The notes under the pieces were generated by a model. It saw only the letters and a program-made list of their open reading frames with translations, ran no database searches and was not told where the DNA came from. A program made the translations under genes and the position numbers. From assembly GCA_047495785.1 (NCBI GenBank), contig JBLDXI010000004.1, positions 1,364,001 through 1,428,000 of the forward strand: a stretch of DNA of 64,000 nt, read 5' to 3'. Positions 20,827 through 31,675 of the stretch are shown here, piece by piece (the stretch's first letter is position 1; every line of letters begins with the position of its first letter). This stretch comes from Lepidodermella squamata (taxonomy: Eukaryota; Gastrotricha).

Positions 20827-23800
20827 TCACGAAAACGTCTCGCATAAGACGCGGTCAGCCAAACTATTGCAAGCAACTGTCATGTAGTAAAGATTCGCGC
20901 CGTTACGAATAACAACACACCCATCGGATGTAATAGGCGTAACCCACTGCGAATCGATGTAGTTGAAATTGGAGCCATCGTCCCATTTGAATACTTGGTT
21001 ATTTTGATGGGTGAGGGGAATCCACGCTTTCGAATATCCAATTGCACCGAAAATCAATGCTACCACGGCATCGCTCCGTTCAGAGTCTGATCTGATCCTG
21101 GCGAAGCTAGCATTTCGGGCGGCGCATTTCGACGGGGCTTCGGCAACACCAAAATTAACAGCTCCGACGACTACCAAAAAATTCTTCTTCACATTCTTAC
21201 ACGTGTTCTCATCGTTATAAGTGACATTAGCCGGTTCTCGAACTTGAGAGACCGCATTGCAGCCAACCGTTTCCGCCACACATTGAACTGCCCCGTTGCT
21301 CGTGTCGACGCAGCGGAAAATTTTCGGCTATAAAAATCAATTATACGGTTAACATATAAAAGTTGGGTCCAGTAAAATTTCTGACGTTGTGAGATTTTGA
21401 TGCAACTTTCAAGATAAATTAACGTGGAGTCGAAGAAAAGCAAAAAAAAGAAATTTCGGAACATTTGAATTCGAGTGTGGGATTGCGACAAAATTAAAGA
21501 ATAAAATTAAAAACATTAAAAACAAGTGGCATGTGAAATTTAAATTTCGAAATGTTGAGAGCCAACTCACCAGAGGTGTTATATCTCTGATACAGCTGTT
21601 ATGGTTCAGTCGGAAGTTCTGCAAGCCTGAGAACAATTTAACCTGCAAGGAAAAGCAGTTTTTACCGGCAAATTGTGTTGAACCAACTTTACCTGTGAAA
21701 GGTCTCGTGGGCAAGCGGCGTAGCAAGATAGCCGTTTGGTTGAATCCTCGCATGAAACGGCATTCTGTTGAAATTGAGACATTTTCTTGTTAGATTGCTA
21801 ATACCAAAACTCACGCCAAGCAAGCACGTCTCGCGATTGATGAACACTCCGGTCGAGTACTGCTGGGTTTCATTGCTAGCGAAGCAGCCAGGGATTTGCG
21901 GTCGACAGTCGTTGAACTTTTTGGTCGTAGAATCAAAGCACCGAATGTGCGGCTTTTCACTGATCGGAGCTGAGACTGAAATGACAAACGCAAAATTAAT
22001 TGTCGGCCCAGGTTTCTAGAAAGTCAAATCATTCACTGGGGAAATTATTCTAAATTCTATTTCTAGTTTTCAAATAACGAGACTTTCGAACCTGTTCCAT
22101 TGGTGCATAACGCGAGGGTTGGATACAGAGTTGATCCCGTGGCCTAGACCACAGAAAGGAGAATCAGCGTCACACAGTAACACATCAACCGTTTCAAATT
22201 GCTCACCCAGTTGTTGGGGCAGGAGTACGGGTCTGGGACACAGGTCATGATGACGTTGTTTGAGGTGCATCGCTTGAATTTCAAAGTCTGAAATGGCAAT
22301 GCAGTTGAACTTCAATGGTGCCATCAGTTTCTTGAAATCTCACCGCGAATTCAGCTTTCTTTTTCTCGCATTCGTTGAGGTTGTACTTTAAACTTAAAGT
22401 TGGCTTCTGATCGTCGAACCAGAACGTCTAAAATTTTAAGCGGATTTTTTGATGGTATAGCGATATCATAGTAGATAATACTTCAAAAAAAAATAAGGCC
22501 AAGGATCCGTACACCGACGCGTTTCGGCTTTTATTGCCATCTTCAGGGTCTAACAAAGAAATTTACAACATCAATTAAGCTAATTTCAGATGTGAACAAT
22601 CAGTACGGCCTCTCACCTCATTTTTGTTGCCAGTTGGTGAAGATTATATAAACTGCGGAAATTAGTTCAGCTTTACATCTTAAATGTTACTAGAAACACA
22701 ACAAGTTAAGTTAGGATATTATAGTCAAGTAATATAAAATTATAAACTATTTTTGCGATTATTTACGTATGCACATTTTGTTGATAGTGGGATCCAAAGC
22801 CTGTATGTACAGCTTTTCAGTACGTAAAAGACTGAAAGGTTTTTGGCACTGGTGGAGGATAGAGGCGTGGAATGGAGGATCTTTTTTCACACATGTTACG
22901 AAGTGCTCACCAGGCGTGCCAGGTTTTATCGAGTTGACTGAGTAAATATGCTGAGTGGTACGTGTAGCAGCAGGTTTGCTAGTGCAACCAACATATTTTT
23001 CACCACAAGTTCTACATTCCAATTGATAAATTACATTTTGTTTCGTACAGTTAGAACGAAGGTCTTTTGATAGGCCACACAAGCAACCCCAACATTTATA
23101 AGAAGTATGTACATAATCTGTGAAGCGGGTGGGTATCATGACTTTCAAGGCGGTAGATTTCCAGCAAATCTGGATATCTCTTTGATAAAAGGCCTGAAAT
23201 TTAAATTGGCTGAAATTAGCTTAATTGATGTTGTAAATTTCTTTGTTAGACCCTGAAGATGGCAATAAAAGCCGAAACGCGTCGGTGTACGGATCCTTGG
23301 CCTTATTTTTTGAAGTAACGTCTAAAATATCGATTTTATAAAATAAAAACAAGATTTCGATGACCAATTTCAATCATTTTTTAGAATTTTTTAAATAATT
23401 GAATGAGGCTCACATTCATATCACCGGGGTTGTTACAGCCGATATTTCCAGGCACGCAGAACGGGGTCAGAGCGGCGTATTTGTAGCACATTCGGGCATT
23501 CTGTAGACAAAACAGAACAAATTTGAATTTTTATAGCAGAAGAAATAACGGACCCCAGTGTTGCAGACGCCGGTTGTTCGGAAAATGGAGCCCAACTTCA
23601 ATAGACAAATAGACAAACACGTCAATTCTCGGAAGAAATTAAAATGGGGAATTGAGGAATTAACCTGATATTCGGTGAGTGGATCACAGGCATTGGCAGC
23701 TAGTTTGCAGCTGGTGAATTGGTTGCTGAACTGCGAGAAGCACCGAACCCAGTTCACTTCTGTACCCGAAACGTCGTCGCCTGACGCCAACAAAAGGGTT

Positions 23801-23829
23801 AGCAGTAGGGCGTAGCAATACGAAACCAT
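20827..23829 (-). CDS. Secreted cysteine-module protein with CTLD; intron carries a PLE insertion (10 exons)
   Basis: Exons: 23829-23665, 23595-23554, 23500-23414, 22427-22344, 22287-22207, 22143-22092, 21975-21815, 21764-21693, 21642-21571, 21327-20827; 438 residues. Signal peptide MVSYCYALLLTLLLASG, then VNWVRCFSQFSNQFTSC, the linker LGSIFRTTGVCNTG, MCYKYAALTPFCVPGNIGC, an NECEK spacer, FKRCTSNNVIMTC, a short linker, KPHIRCFDSTTKKFNDC, two 24-residue exons, and a module (KIFRCVDTSNGAVQC) joined to a CTLD (AWIPLTHQN, FKWDDGSNFNYIDSQW, ending RVLCETFS). Eight of ten exon lengths equal those of the 9093 gene. Intron 3 (22428-23413) contains a Penelope-like fragment placed at the acceptor. The frame is intact, so the gene is probably functional. 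Confidence 0.9.
22435..23316 (-). mobile_element. 5'-truncated Penelope-like element with 12-bp target duplication
   Basis: The 882-bp insertion is flanked by the direct repeat AACGTCTAAAAT (22423-22434 and 23317-23328). The ends are inverted: AATAAGGCCAAGGATCCGTA near 22493 and its complement near 23305, with about 100 bp matching on each side. An unpaired tail of about 45 bp (22435-22480) extends one end, as in Penelope-like elements, whose repeats are often inverted and carry a short extension. Between them lies one frame with a GIY-YIG-like end (22759-23148). Only this C-terminal part of a PLE is present; the reverse transcriptase is missing. Confidence 0.8.
22759..23148 (-). pseudogene. 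GIY-YIG-like endonuclease end of a Penelope-like element
   Basis: The frame contains YKCWGCLCG, NVIYQLECRTCGEKYVGCTS, RTTQHIYSVN and PGEHFVTC. A cysteine-rich linker followed by NV-I-Y-x-C-x-C-G-x-x-Y-V-G and a conserved R-x-x-x-H fits the C-terminal GIY-YIG domain of Penelope-like elements. The upstream reverse transcriptase is absent, so this is a remnant. The 129-residue frame itself is not interrupted, suggesting a fairly recent insertion. Confidence 0.75.
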
Positions 23830-23868
23830 CTGGTCAAATGAGCTTTGAAAGAAAATAAACGAAAAATT

Positions 23869-23910
23869 CGCTTTGTGAATTTTATAAAAAATTTAACGAA
23901 TGAAACTTGA
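23869..23910 (-). promoter_or_regulatory. Shared upstream block, second copy
   Basis: On the minus strand this reads TTTCATTCGTTAAATTTTTT followed by ATAAAATTCACAAAGCG, about 40 bp before the start at 23829. It aligns with 9015-9050 upstream of the 9093 paralogue. Confidence 0.5.
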
Positions 23911-24269
23911 ATTGAGGCGCGTTTCAACGTGTTTGTAGTATTTTTTATGGCTCGACTCATTCTTGTGTTGCGATGACACGCGCCCTAAAAATTTCGCCAA
24001 GTCACGTCTTAAAAAAATACTCTGATACAAAACTGTGTCACGGCGTTTCATTTTCGGCGCCGAGCCCTGCCAAATAAGTGATCGCGTGTTTAAGAGTGCA
24101 CTGCCGAGTTCAAGTCCGTGTTATCCGGTTGACTATAGTTTTACAATTATTTCTTATTTCTTTGAAGAAAAATAACAGATTATTCAATTCAACAATCCAC
24201 ACATTCTTCATTTCACAGCTAAATCGACGAAGAGCAGAACTCAGTGAATAGAATTCGGCATTGCTTCGC

Positions 24270-24619
24270 CTGTGTTGTCAGATCTGGGAAGTGAGCGTGT
24301 GGCAAAATGCCTGACGGCAAATGTAGGCCATGACCTGGCGGTTCTTTTGACTCCGAATTTGGGGCCATCTGAGCAGGTCTGAGCAGGTCTTTGAAAATGA
24401 CTGTGTAATAACGTCGAAATCTCTGATTTCTGTGCGTTCCTTGAAGTCTTTGGCCCCCAATTCGGAGCCAAAAGAACCGCCAGGTCATGGCCAACATTTG
24501 CCGTCAGGCATTTTGCCACACGACGCATTGTTGACCCGATAAAAGGACTTTTTGACAGACCCAGGATTTGGATCCAAATATCGGATCTCGCAGTCTATTT
24601 TTGGCAGTTAAAGTGTTAA
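24270..24619. mobile_element. Short foldback/MITE, family copy 2
   Basis: The central arms are complementary: GGCAAAATGCCTGACGGCAA near 24300 and its complement near 24515. The right end, GGCAGTTAAAGTGTTAA at about 24603, is the same terminus as in the 16185-16654 copy. The left terminus is not clear. No coding capacity. Confidence 0.7.
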
Positions 24620-25057
24620 TGGTCCTGGAACACGGAGCATTACAAATTTTACATTTTCAATATCACGGTTCCCAAACCCGCAAGGGTAAGGCTGTTACAT
24701 TTCATTAAATTGTCATCACCTTGATGCCTTGACACCTCGCTCTTTTTCGGTTGAAATCACTTGCCATTATGGGAAATACAGCACACATTTTTCCATCCCT
24801 GGCAGCTCCAGGATCTAAGATCGCAACGTTATTCATCCAGGCACAGATTTGTCAAAATCGGCAACCTTCAAATTATAAATTAATGAAGACTGGTGATACA
24901 CCTACTTCCATTTATTCTTATGAATGAAATCATAGTTAGGCAAATAACATAATTCAAAGAAAACGATGTAGATTGTAAATTTTTGAAGTAACGATGAGAG
25001 TACTTTATAATCAGCAGTCACTGATGTATAATTGTGACCAACTGGCGGCTTTCCAAC
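24620..25057. other. Intergenic
   Basis: Contains 24773-24830, an inverted, diverged relative of 104-164 (GGCAGCTCCAGGAT ... GATCGCAAC). It is the 3' flank of the LamG-like gene. Confidence 0.5.
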
Positions 25058-28000
25058 CTAGCTCTTGCCAATCGTGAAAGCGGCACAATTGATTTCAACC
25101 ATTCGCATTTCTTCAAAACTTAGAACCTTGTAGAATAAGTTCAGGCAAGCCACGCTACCCAACAGCTGTTCTTGTGGGTTTGAAAGCGAGCTGTTAAATG
25201 GAAGTGAATGAGCCATGCACTTACTGTATTAAAAAATGAAACTAACCCTCCCAAGCGGAATAAGCCACTCGTGACAGGCCGCGAGCTGCTTCCTACAACC
25301 CCACCTTCCGTTTGGATAAAGAACTGCAATTCATTGTTGTTGGAATTGAACGTTATTGTCAGAAACTGCCATGCCATTGTGGATGGTGCCTGGATTGATT
25401 TCGATATAAAAGAATCACCATACGGCCGAATTTGAAACGTTCCGCCACTTTTCCGGAGTTCAAGTCCATCAGCACGATTTGGAGCGAATTCGAATATCGC
25501 GCCGGTCGTGCCATCTGGACTAGTGGCTAATAGAGTGATTGTAAAATTTCCCGAGGTCAGCCTGACTTTATTATCAGCCACAATCACAGGATCGGATGAA
25601 TTGTAATAGAAGGCTGTGTTTGGTACGCCGAATGGCCCGGTAACTCGTGCCAGGGGCGTGATTGGCACGTTCCTCGCATCGGCTCTAGGATCGACTACGT
25701 CGTTGAAATCAGAAACCAGTGGCCAAAGAGCTGTGTTCGATGGTAGAATAGCTTTCAAATTCTCAGGAGCCCAAGTTTTTCCGGCGCTGATTTGCAGACA
25801 TCTTCGTCGAAGTATCCACAGCTGCTGGATTGTCAGGGCTGTCTTGAATATCGATAAACAAGACACTCCACCGACAAGCTCGGCTTCGTCTACTGTAGTG
25901 GCACCCATGTGCATTTTATTGCTAGTAACTGGCGCCGTTACGCTCACCGTGTAGGTGAAGCTGTCGCAAACAGCTGTCAGCTGATTGGATGCACGATCAT
26001 AGATGACAGCAATAAAGATTCGAAGTGGGAGAGTCTGAGCAGCACATTGAAATTCATTGCCCTCCGACAGAGCATCTGTAACAAAACGCAGCAATCATGT
26101 TCCGTATGTGTACTATCGATCCAGCTGTTCACATTGGAAAAGATTTGCTCAACTCCTGTAACTTGAGGAAACCAATATTGCTAACCCCCTAGCGTTCCAA
26201 ATTTGTGAAAAACCTAAGGGTCCCCTGATGATTTTGGGTTCTGTATCAAAAATGATCGTCTGCTAAACAAGAAGAATCTTAGTTGCAAGAAAAATTAGGA
26301 AGTCAGTTCTGCTGGGGGCTGGGGGTCAAAAAGAAAAAACGCTAATCGAAAAATTGTAGGTTTTTTCTGAATTTTGAAGTTTTCATAGTCATTCGATTGA
26401 CCTATACTTTTTTCAAATTCAGGATTCGCATAAAAACCAGCTGCATATCGTTAGCGACGCGCCAAAACAACCACTTTGATGACTCATTTGATCGTACTAT
26501 GACGAGCCGAACGTAAAGAGGGAGTACGTTCGGCTTTTTTAGCACTGATCGTACTCATCGTAATTTGAATTTACGTTCAAGAGTCGAACGTACTTTCCAT
26601 AAAAAAGCTATAAATAGTAAAGTGGTTGTTTTGGCGCGTTGCTATCATTCAACTCTTTTACTCCTGGGGTGTGAGTTTTTAGTCCGGTCTGAAAGAAGTT
26701 CAGTTGGTTGGACTATTTTTCGAACGGTCTGAAAGCGTCATGCGCTGCACGTGCCGTGAAAATAGCGGAGACCGTAGACATAATATCAGTATAGACTGTC
26801 TACTTACGCGAAAAGGGGCGTAACGCCATGGACGCTAGATGGTCTGCTGATTCATCGATTTCTTGGAGGCCAAAAATAAAAAAAATAAAAAATTCAAAAT
26901 ATCGATTACTTGGCGATAAATGGGTCAGAATGCAAAGAGCCAAATGTTATCAGGTAGATCTCTTCGAGAGGAACTCTCTTGGAGAGGTGATTTTTTACCT
27001 TAATTTTAATAATGATGGAACATATCAAAAATTAGGAAATTATTTTTTGCATGCGGAGATGAACCATGACAACCGCTTCAAAAAAGTTAAATTGAACGAC
27101 TACTTGAAGTGGATTCTTCATACCAAGAGGTACCTTTTGAGTGAACCATCAAGAGTGAACCATCAGCTTATTTTTAACACTTTAAGCGCCGTTGTTTTTC
27201 ACGTGTACCATTCCTACAGGGTATTTTCGATGTACCTACCAAAAAATTCGACCCCCAGATTATTATATTTTCTTGAAGTTCATTGAATTCTAAGATCGTT
27301 AGTCAATGTCCCGAATTTTTCTGACCCATAATTATTACGTAATAGCTTAATATGCTTACTCATATTTGAGTATACGGCGTTTTCCTGCAAATTCGTATAC
27401 TCACCCATGAGTATATCGTTAGCGACGTTGAATAACTCGGATTCATGCTTGTTTACATCCGTTTTAAGGTCACGGGTGACAAGTGAAAAGCGGTTTTTTA
27501 CGTGAACAAACTGATACTATAATGACAGTTAATATATACACTCAAAGTAATCAAAACACTAATACTAACCTAAAAACAATTAGCGGTTATAAGATTCTAC
27601 GGTTTTACATAATCGCGGGGTTGAACCCAAATAAAACATGATATTTAAAAAAAAAAAGACTTTTTATTTGTCACCTATCACCTTGAAATGGAATTAAACA
27701 AGCCTAAATCTGAGTTATTCAACGTCGCTAACGATATGGCATCAGGCTCTTTTAATGAATACTCACATTTGAGTATACGGCCTTAAAGGTCAAAATTGCT
27801 ATTCTCGCCTATGAATATTTAGCGCTAGCTTTGAAACTTTACAAAACAAAATTGCGCAGTAATCAAGTAGTTTTAAGGTTTTTCTGTTGAAAAGACACTA
27901 TCAGAGATTTTTTGGAATTTTTTCCCTTAGAAAGCGTGATCTCTAAAAATAAGCTGATCTACTGAAAAAATACTTTGAAACATGGCGCATCTCGTAGAGG

Positions 28001-29513
28001 CGAAATAAAAAAATTAGGCAATTGTAGAAATCGATAATCGATGCATTATCGATGATCGATAATCGATAATCAGTGATTTCTTCGGAAAGGAATGAATATA
28101 AGGTGATTTTAACTTCAGATTTGAGTTTTGCGGTTGTTACTTGGTCTTGAGAAAGCACCGACGGATATTTTCGAAGCACAGGTCTCGTGCAAAAAAATCG
28201 CAAAAAAGCAACACACCCGCATACTCACAAATGAGTATACGGCGATATCCCGCAAATTTGAGGCTACTCATATATGAGTATATGGCTATATTCTGCAAAT
28301 TCCAGAATACTCACCTATGAGTATATGGCCGTTAAAGTGTTAAAAAAAATCAATAAGGCCCTGGAACCAAGGAGAAAAGAATCGAATATTTGCGATTTTT
28401 GGCCCCCAAGAAATTGATGAATCAGCAGGCCATCTGGCGCCTGGCGCCCATGGCGTTACACCCCTTTTCTCGTGAGTAGACAGTATATACTGATATTATG
28501 TCTATGGTGGAGACGAAGAATACCAAGTTGCCAACCTATCAAGTGAAAGGGGGCAACTAGTTAAAATTACCACAAATTACCGTAAATTCATTCAAAAGAG
28601 CACGGATGTTGTCTTCTCATATCAACACCATTCACCTCTAGACACTAGACACCATTCTCAACGCGGCAACTCGGTCTCCTTGGTCTTCACTCTTTTCTTG
28701 GCAGCACATGCCGCTTTCAAACCGGCCGCACCTTTTTCATCCGGGGCAATCTCTTATTTTATCCGACAACCAAAAGTGTGACTAAAACCTGCCGACTTGT
28801 ATTTTCATATTTTCAAAAACTTATAGTAAAAAAGTCGCCACAAATCATTCACCATGAAATTCTGTCTGCTCAGGGGCCAAAATAGGGTGCATAAAACAAT
28901 TTCTGCTAAGGATAAACTCACCCATGAATACGAGCAGAGTATTGCGAGAAAAGTCGTAAAAAATGCGGAATAGTGATGCGGTGTCGCGAAACGTAACGAT
29001 CGGCGAAAGTTTTGGTTCATCCAAGATGCTGGCGTAAATAGAAATTGTGAAAGAAGATTGGCTGAGATCAAGCAAGCTATTTTGGACTATCAGATAACCG
29101 GATGATCCGCCAGTCGATAACATGGAATTTGCGAATCCGAATGGGCCAGTATCGAAAAAATTATCATTATACACATTGACACCATGGACGCCATTTCCGC
29201 TAACATCATTTGTGCCATAAGCCTTCGTCAGCGGTAAGTAAGCCAATTCTTTCGGTGGTAGCTCAAAAGGCATCGCTGAAAATGACATGACATCTGAATG
29301 TTTGCAATTCCAGATTTCGTCAAACTTACCTTGTTCGCACTGGGCCAAATCGCTGAACCATAAACCAGTCGACGCCTAGGTTCGAGCAGATCTGGGATGA
29401 ATGCAATAAGGGAAGAAATGATTGATGCTCACGAAATTTTGAGGGCAGTTGTTGCCAATGACCACACATTGACGCGCCATGAGCAGTTGATTCACGCAGA
29501 GAAAGAGCTGCAT
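25058..29513 (-). CDS. Secreted LamG-like (concanavalin-fold) protein, 5' end uncertain
   Basis: Exons: 29513?-29433, 29375-29330, 29275-28922, 26156-26115, 26075-25247, 25223-25058; phases agree and the assembled frame is about 505 residues. The first exon (CVNQLLMARQCVVIGNNCP) could be a PAN/apple-like cysteine segment. A good acceptor (TTTTGATGCAG) just before it means the true start may lie further upstream. Two LamG/jelly-roll units follow. Unit 1 has AYLPLTKAYGTNDVSGNG, DTGPFGFANS and SFTISIYASI, and continues in the 26.1-kb exons to GGVSCLSIFKTAL. Unit 2 has ALWPLVSDFNDVVDPR, GPFGVPNTAFYYN and NFTITLLATSPDG, ending GSVACLNLFYKVLSF and a stop at 25058. Intron 3 (about 2.77 kb) splits unit 1 and carries two foldback elements. 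Function is inferred to be extracellular. Confidence 0.8.
26447..26648. mobile_element. Small MITE in an intron
   Basis: The inverted ends share GCGCCAAAACAACCACTTT and its complement (26457-26475 and 26620-26640). The interior of about 140 bp has its own partial symmetry around GTACGTTCGGCT. The neighbouring motif ATCGTTAGCGACG recurs at 27414 and, inverted, at 27727. Confidence 0.7.
26768..28513. mobile_element. 1.75-kb foldback element with a palindrome cluster
   Basis: The arms of about 110 bp are complementary (26768-26880 and 28403-28513). The matching core is TAGACATAATATCAGTATA, then AAAAGGGG.GTAACGCCATGG, then TGCTGATTCATC.ATTTCTTG. Inside there is a second inverted repeat (27413-27441 with 27713-27739, GTTAGCGACGTTGAATAACT). 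There are also several short palindromes of the form TACTCA(n)TGAGTATA followed by GGC, at about 27357, 27397, 27765, 28222, 28263 and 28307. It lies wholly within intron 3 of the 25058-29513 gene. Confidence 0.8.
26828..27286 (+). CDS. Hypothetical 152-residue frame inside the foldback element
   Basis: An open frame starts in the left arm (ATG in GCCATGGACGC) and runs into the unique part of the element. It is lysine-rich near the start (KIKKIKNSKY), with KLNDYLKWILHTKRYLL further on. No motif or family is recognised. The start lies in a region repeated, inverted, at the other end, where the frame is not kept. It may be chance coding or a remnant of an element-encoded protein. Confidence 0.3.
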   Translation: MDARWSADSSISWRPKIKKIKNSKYRLLGDKWVRMQRAKCYQVDLFERNSLGEVIFYLNFNNDGTYQKLGNYFLHAEMNHDNRFKKVKLNDYLKWILHTKRYLLSEPSRVNHQLIFNTLSAVVFHVYHSYRVFSMYLPKNSTPRLLYFLEVH

Positions 29514-29571
29514 CAAAAGGACATGAAATAGACAATTAAACAAGCGTCATCTGTCAGAAAGCAGTTTTAGC

Positions 29572-30913
29572 CGCTTTTACACTACACCATTCGAATGGTA
29601 AACGATGGTAATTGATGGTAATTACAAATGATTGTGTGACAACAGATGGTGAGTGAGTAACACAGCAAAATGAAGAATTTGCCGCTTTCGATTTTTAACA
29701 GATTCGTTTGTATTCTTAGCGTTCACATTATGGCCTTCGAAATATGGCCTCGGATTACTTCATTAATTGAGGGAAATACAACCAAAAATCCTGAAACGGG
29801 AGAATTTATTTTCCTAGGCTACGTTCAATTACGTATTAATCAATTTTAACGGAACCGATATCGAACTTCCTTATTTTCCGATCAAGGTTCGAACCACGGT
29901 AATTTTCGCATTTTTTACTCTTCGCGATGTATTTTTTTTAAATATTATTTGATTATTATCAGAAAAATGACAGGAAATCAGGAAATTTTCAGAAACATTT
30001 TGAGGAGTCCCTTGATATGGATTACCGAAATTGCGACGATTTCTCGACTTTCTAAAATCATCGTTAAAATTTCGAAGTTTGAAATCATTTCTTGATGCGA
30101 TAAGAGAATCGGTGAACCCCGGGCGATTTTTCAGCGAGCAATTAATAACCTGATTATCCTTTAGCGGAGCCAAATTTGTCAGTTGCGGAATAGTTGGTAT
30201 AGTTTGAATTTTAAATTAATTAATTATGGGCCCAGGTCGCCGATAGCAAGCAAGTGCCACACAATTGCGTGGAACCAAAATTGGCTGTAGACCCATATTT
30301 CTAGACTTGGAAATTTTGTTAGTTTTATCTAAGTTTTTTGATTTTTTTAAATTAATCTGGAAATTCGGAAAATGCATTTTAGGCATTTTAGTTTCCGTTT
30401 TCGGCCAAATTTGGTACCGCAATAGGCATTTTTGGTTCCGCTAAAAGTGAGACCATTTAATAATTTTACAGCTATTTTGTGTGGAAAAGCTGTCAAGAAA
30501 TACCTAGAAAAATAATTAAAATACCCAAAATTGGCATCTCGACAATTTCCAAACGCGGAGAAGCCGCGAGTTTAAGGTGATAAAGCAAGGAAATTTGGTC
30601 CAACAAATTTAGAGAAACGCATCGCGGAATCGCGGAAAATTCGCGGAATTTACACGATAATTTTTTCATTAAATTCGGCTAGGCACCGAATAAAGCTCAG
30701 GCTTCCTATCCGTTTAGACGGAAAATTAATCACGTTGTAAATGAGTCGCAGAAATACCCACGTAAACTGGTTTTAATCATTTTTAGTTTTCTCAAAATCA
30801 CGATAAAACCGTGAAAATAAGCAAAAACAAGCTAATCCTTGTTATTCAACAATTGAGTAATTACCATCAATTACCATCGTTTACCATTCGCATAGTAGTA
30901 GTGTAAAAGCGGC
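29572..30913. mobile_element. 1.34-kb foldback/MITE with 56-bp ends
   Basis: The ends are complementary: GCCGCTTTTACACTAC and GGTAAACGATGGTAATTGAT at 29572-29627, with their complement at 30858-30913. The interior carries no recognised gene and includes a second, smaller element at 30160-30452. Confidence 0.8.
30160..30452. mobile_element. MITE, family copy 2 (TTTAGCGGAACC ends)
   Basis: The left end CCTTTAGCGGAGCCAAATTT pairs with the right end near 30435-30452 (GGTTCCGCTAAAAG). An inner block TTGCGG..., complementary at about 30405, matches the termini of 6596-7173. It is nested inside the 29572-30913 element. Confidence 0.7.
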
Positions 30914-31499
30914 TACTAGTGAATGATAAACACCAGCGAAATAACAGGCTCAGGGTATATTGGGGGAGAACATTTCAGAAGCTTTCTCATAAGCTTTTTG
31001 AGCATATACGTAATAAGGATGTTAACCTGTTTGTAAGGGCCTCTGTCGAACGAAAAGTAACGAAAATCTTTCTGTCAACCCCTTCTGTTAACTCCTTTCT
31101 GTCTAGTCAATTTAAAAAACAACCTTCTTCCGCTAAACTGCACATTTGGCCCTTGTTTTCTGGCAGACTGCTCTTCGAATAAGAGCCTCCCAAATTCCGG
31201 AATTGATCCCACTTAATTCTCGACTGAGCCCTATCTCGTAATTCGGAATTTTTCACGAAAAACGTCTTTTCGGAGTGGCATCCGGAGATAAGTATTTCAA
31301 TTTGACAATTTATTAATTATTTGGAACCCAACTTAGGAAACAATTCTACGCACTCGGAAAGATACATTTTTCGAATTTCGAATGTATATGCTTCTATCAA
31401 TATAAAAAAATTCCGACACCTAGAAATTATCCACTTTCTTTTATTTAAAGGTATATAGAACTAGAGGAATAAAATAATTCCAAACACGAAATAGCGTTG
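30914..31499. other. Intergenic
   Basis: No confident gene. An open stretch at 30919-31182 shows no recognisable motif. Otherwise AT-rich sequence. Confidence 0.4.
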
Positions 31500-31675
31500 T
31501 TTCTCCATACAATTCAAGGGATATGGTGAAATCATTATCAAGTTATTGAATTCAGCACCTGACATCTGACATTATTTAATTTTGTACCAAATTATTCCAA
31601 ACATCCCGGATTTGAACCTTCAACGCTAACATAATCCTAACCCTAACTAGTAAAAACGAATGAAATGGTTAGGTA
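31500..31675. repeat. Dispersed repeat with CCCTAA tract, copy 2 (left part)
   Basis: It contains AATTTTGTACCAAATTATTCC, a short AATCCTAACCCTAACTAG tract and GAAATGGTTAGGTA. This parallels 13990-14120 and 51520-51670. The expected continuation (TTAAATGATGTTTGGTACCG) is found only at 35549-35568, so about 3.9 kb of newer elements split this copy. Confidence 0.75.
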
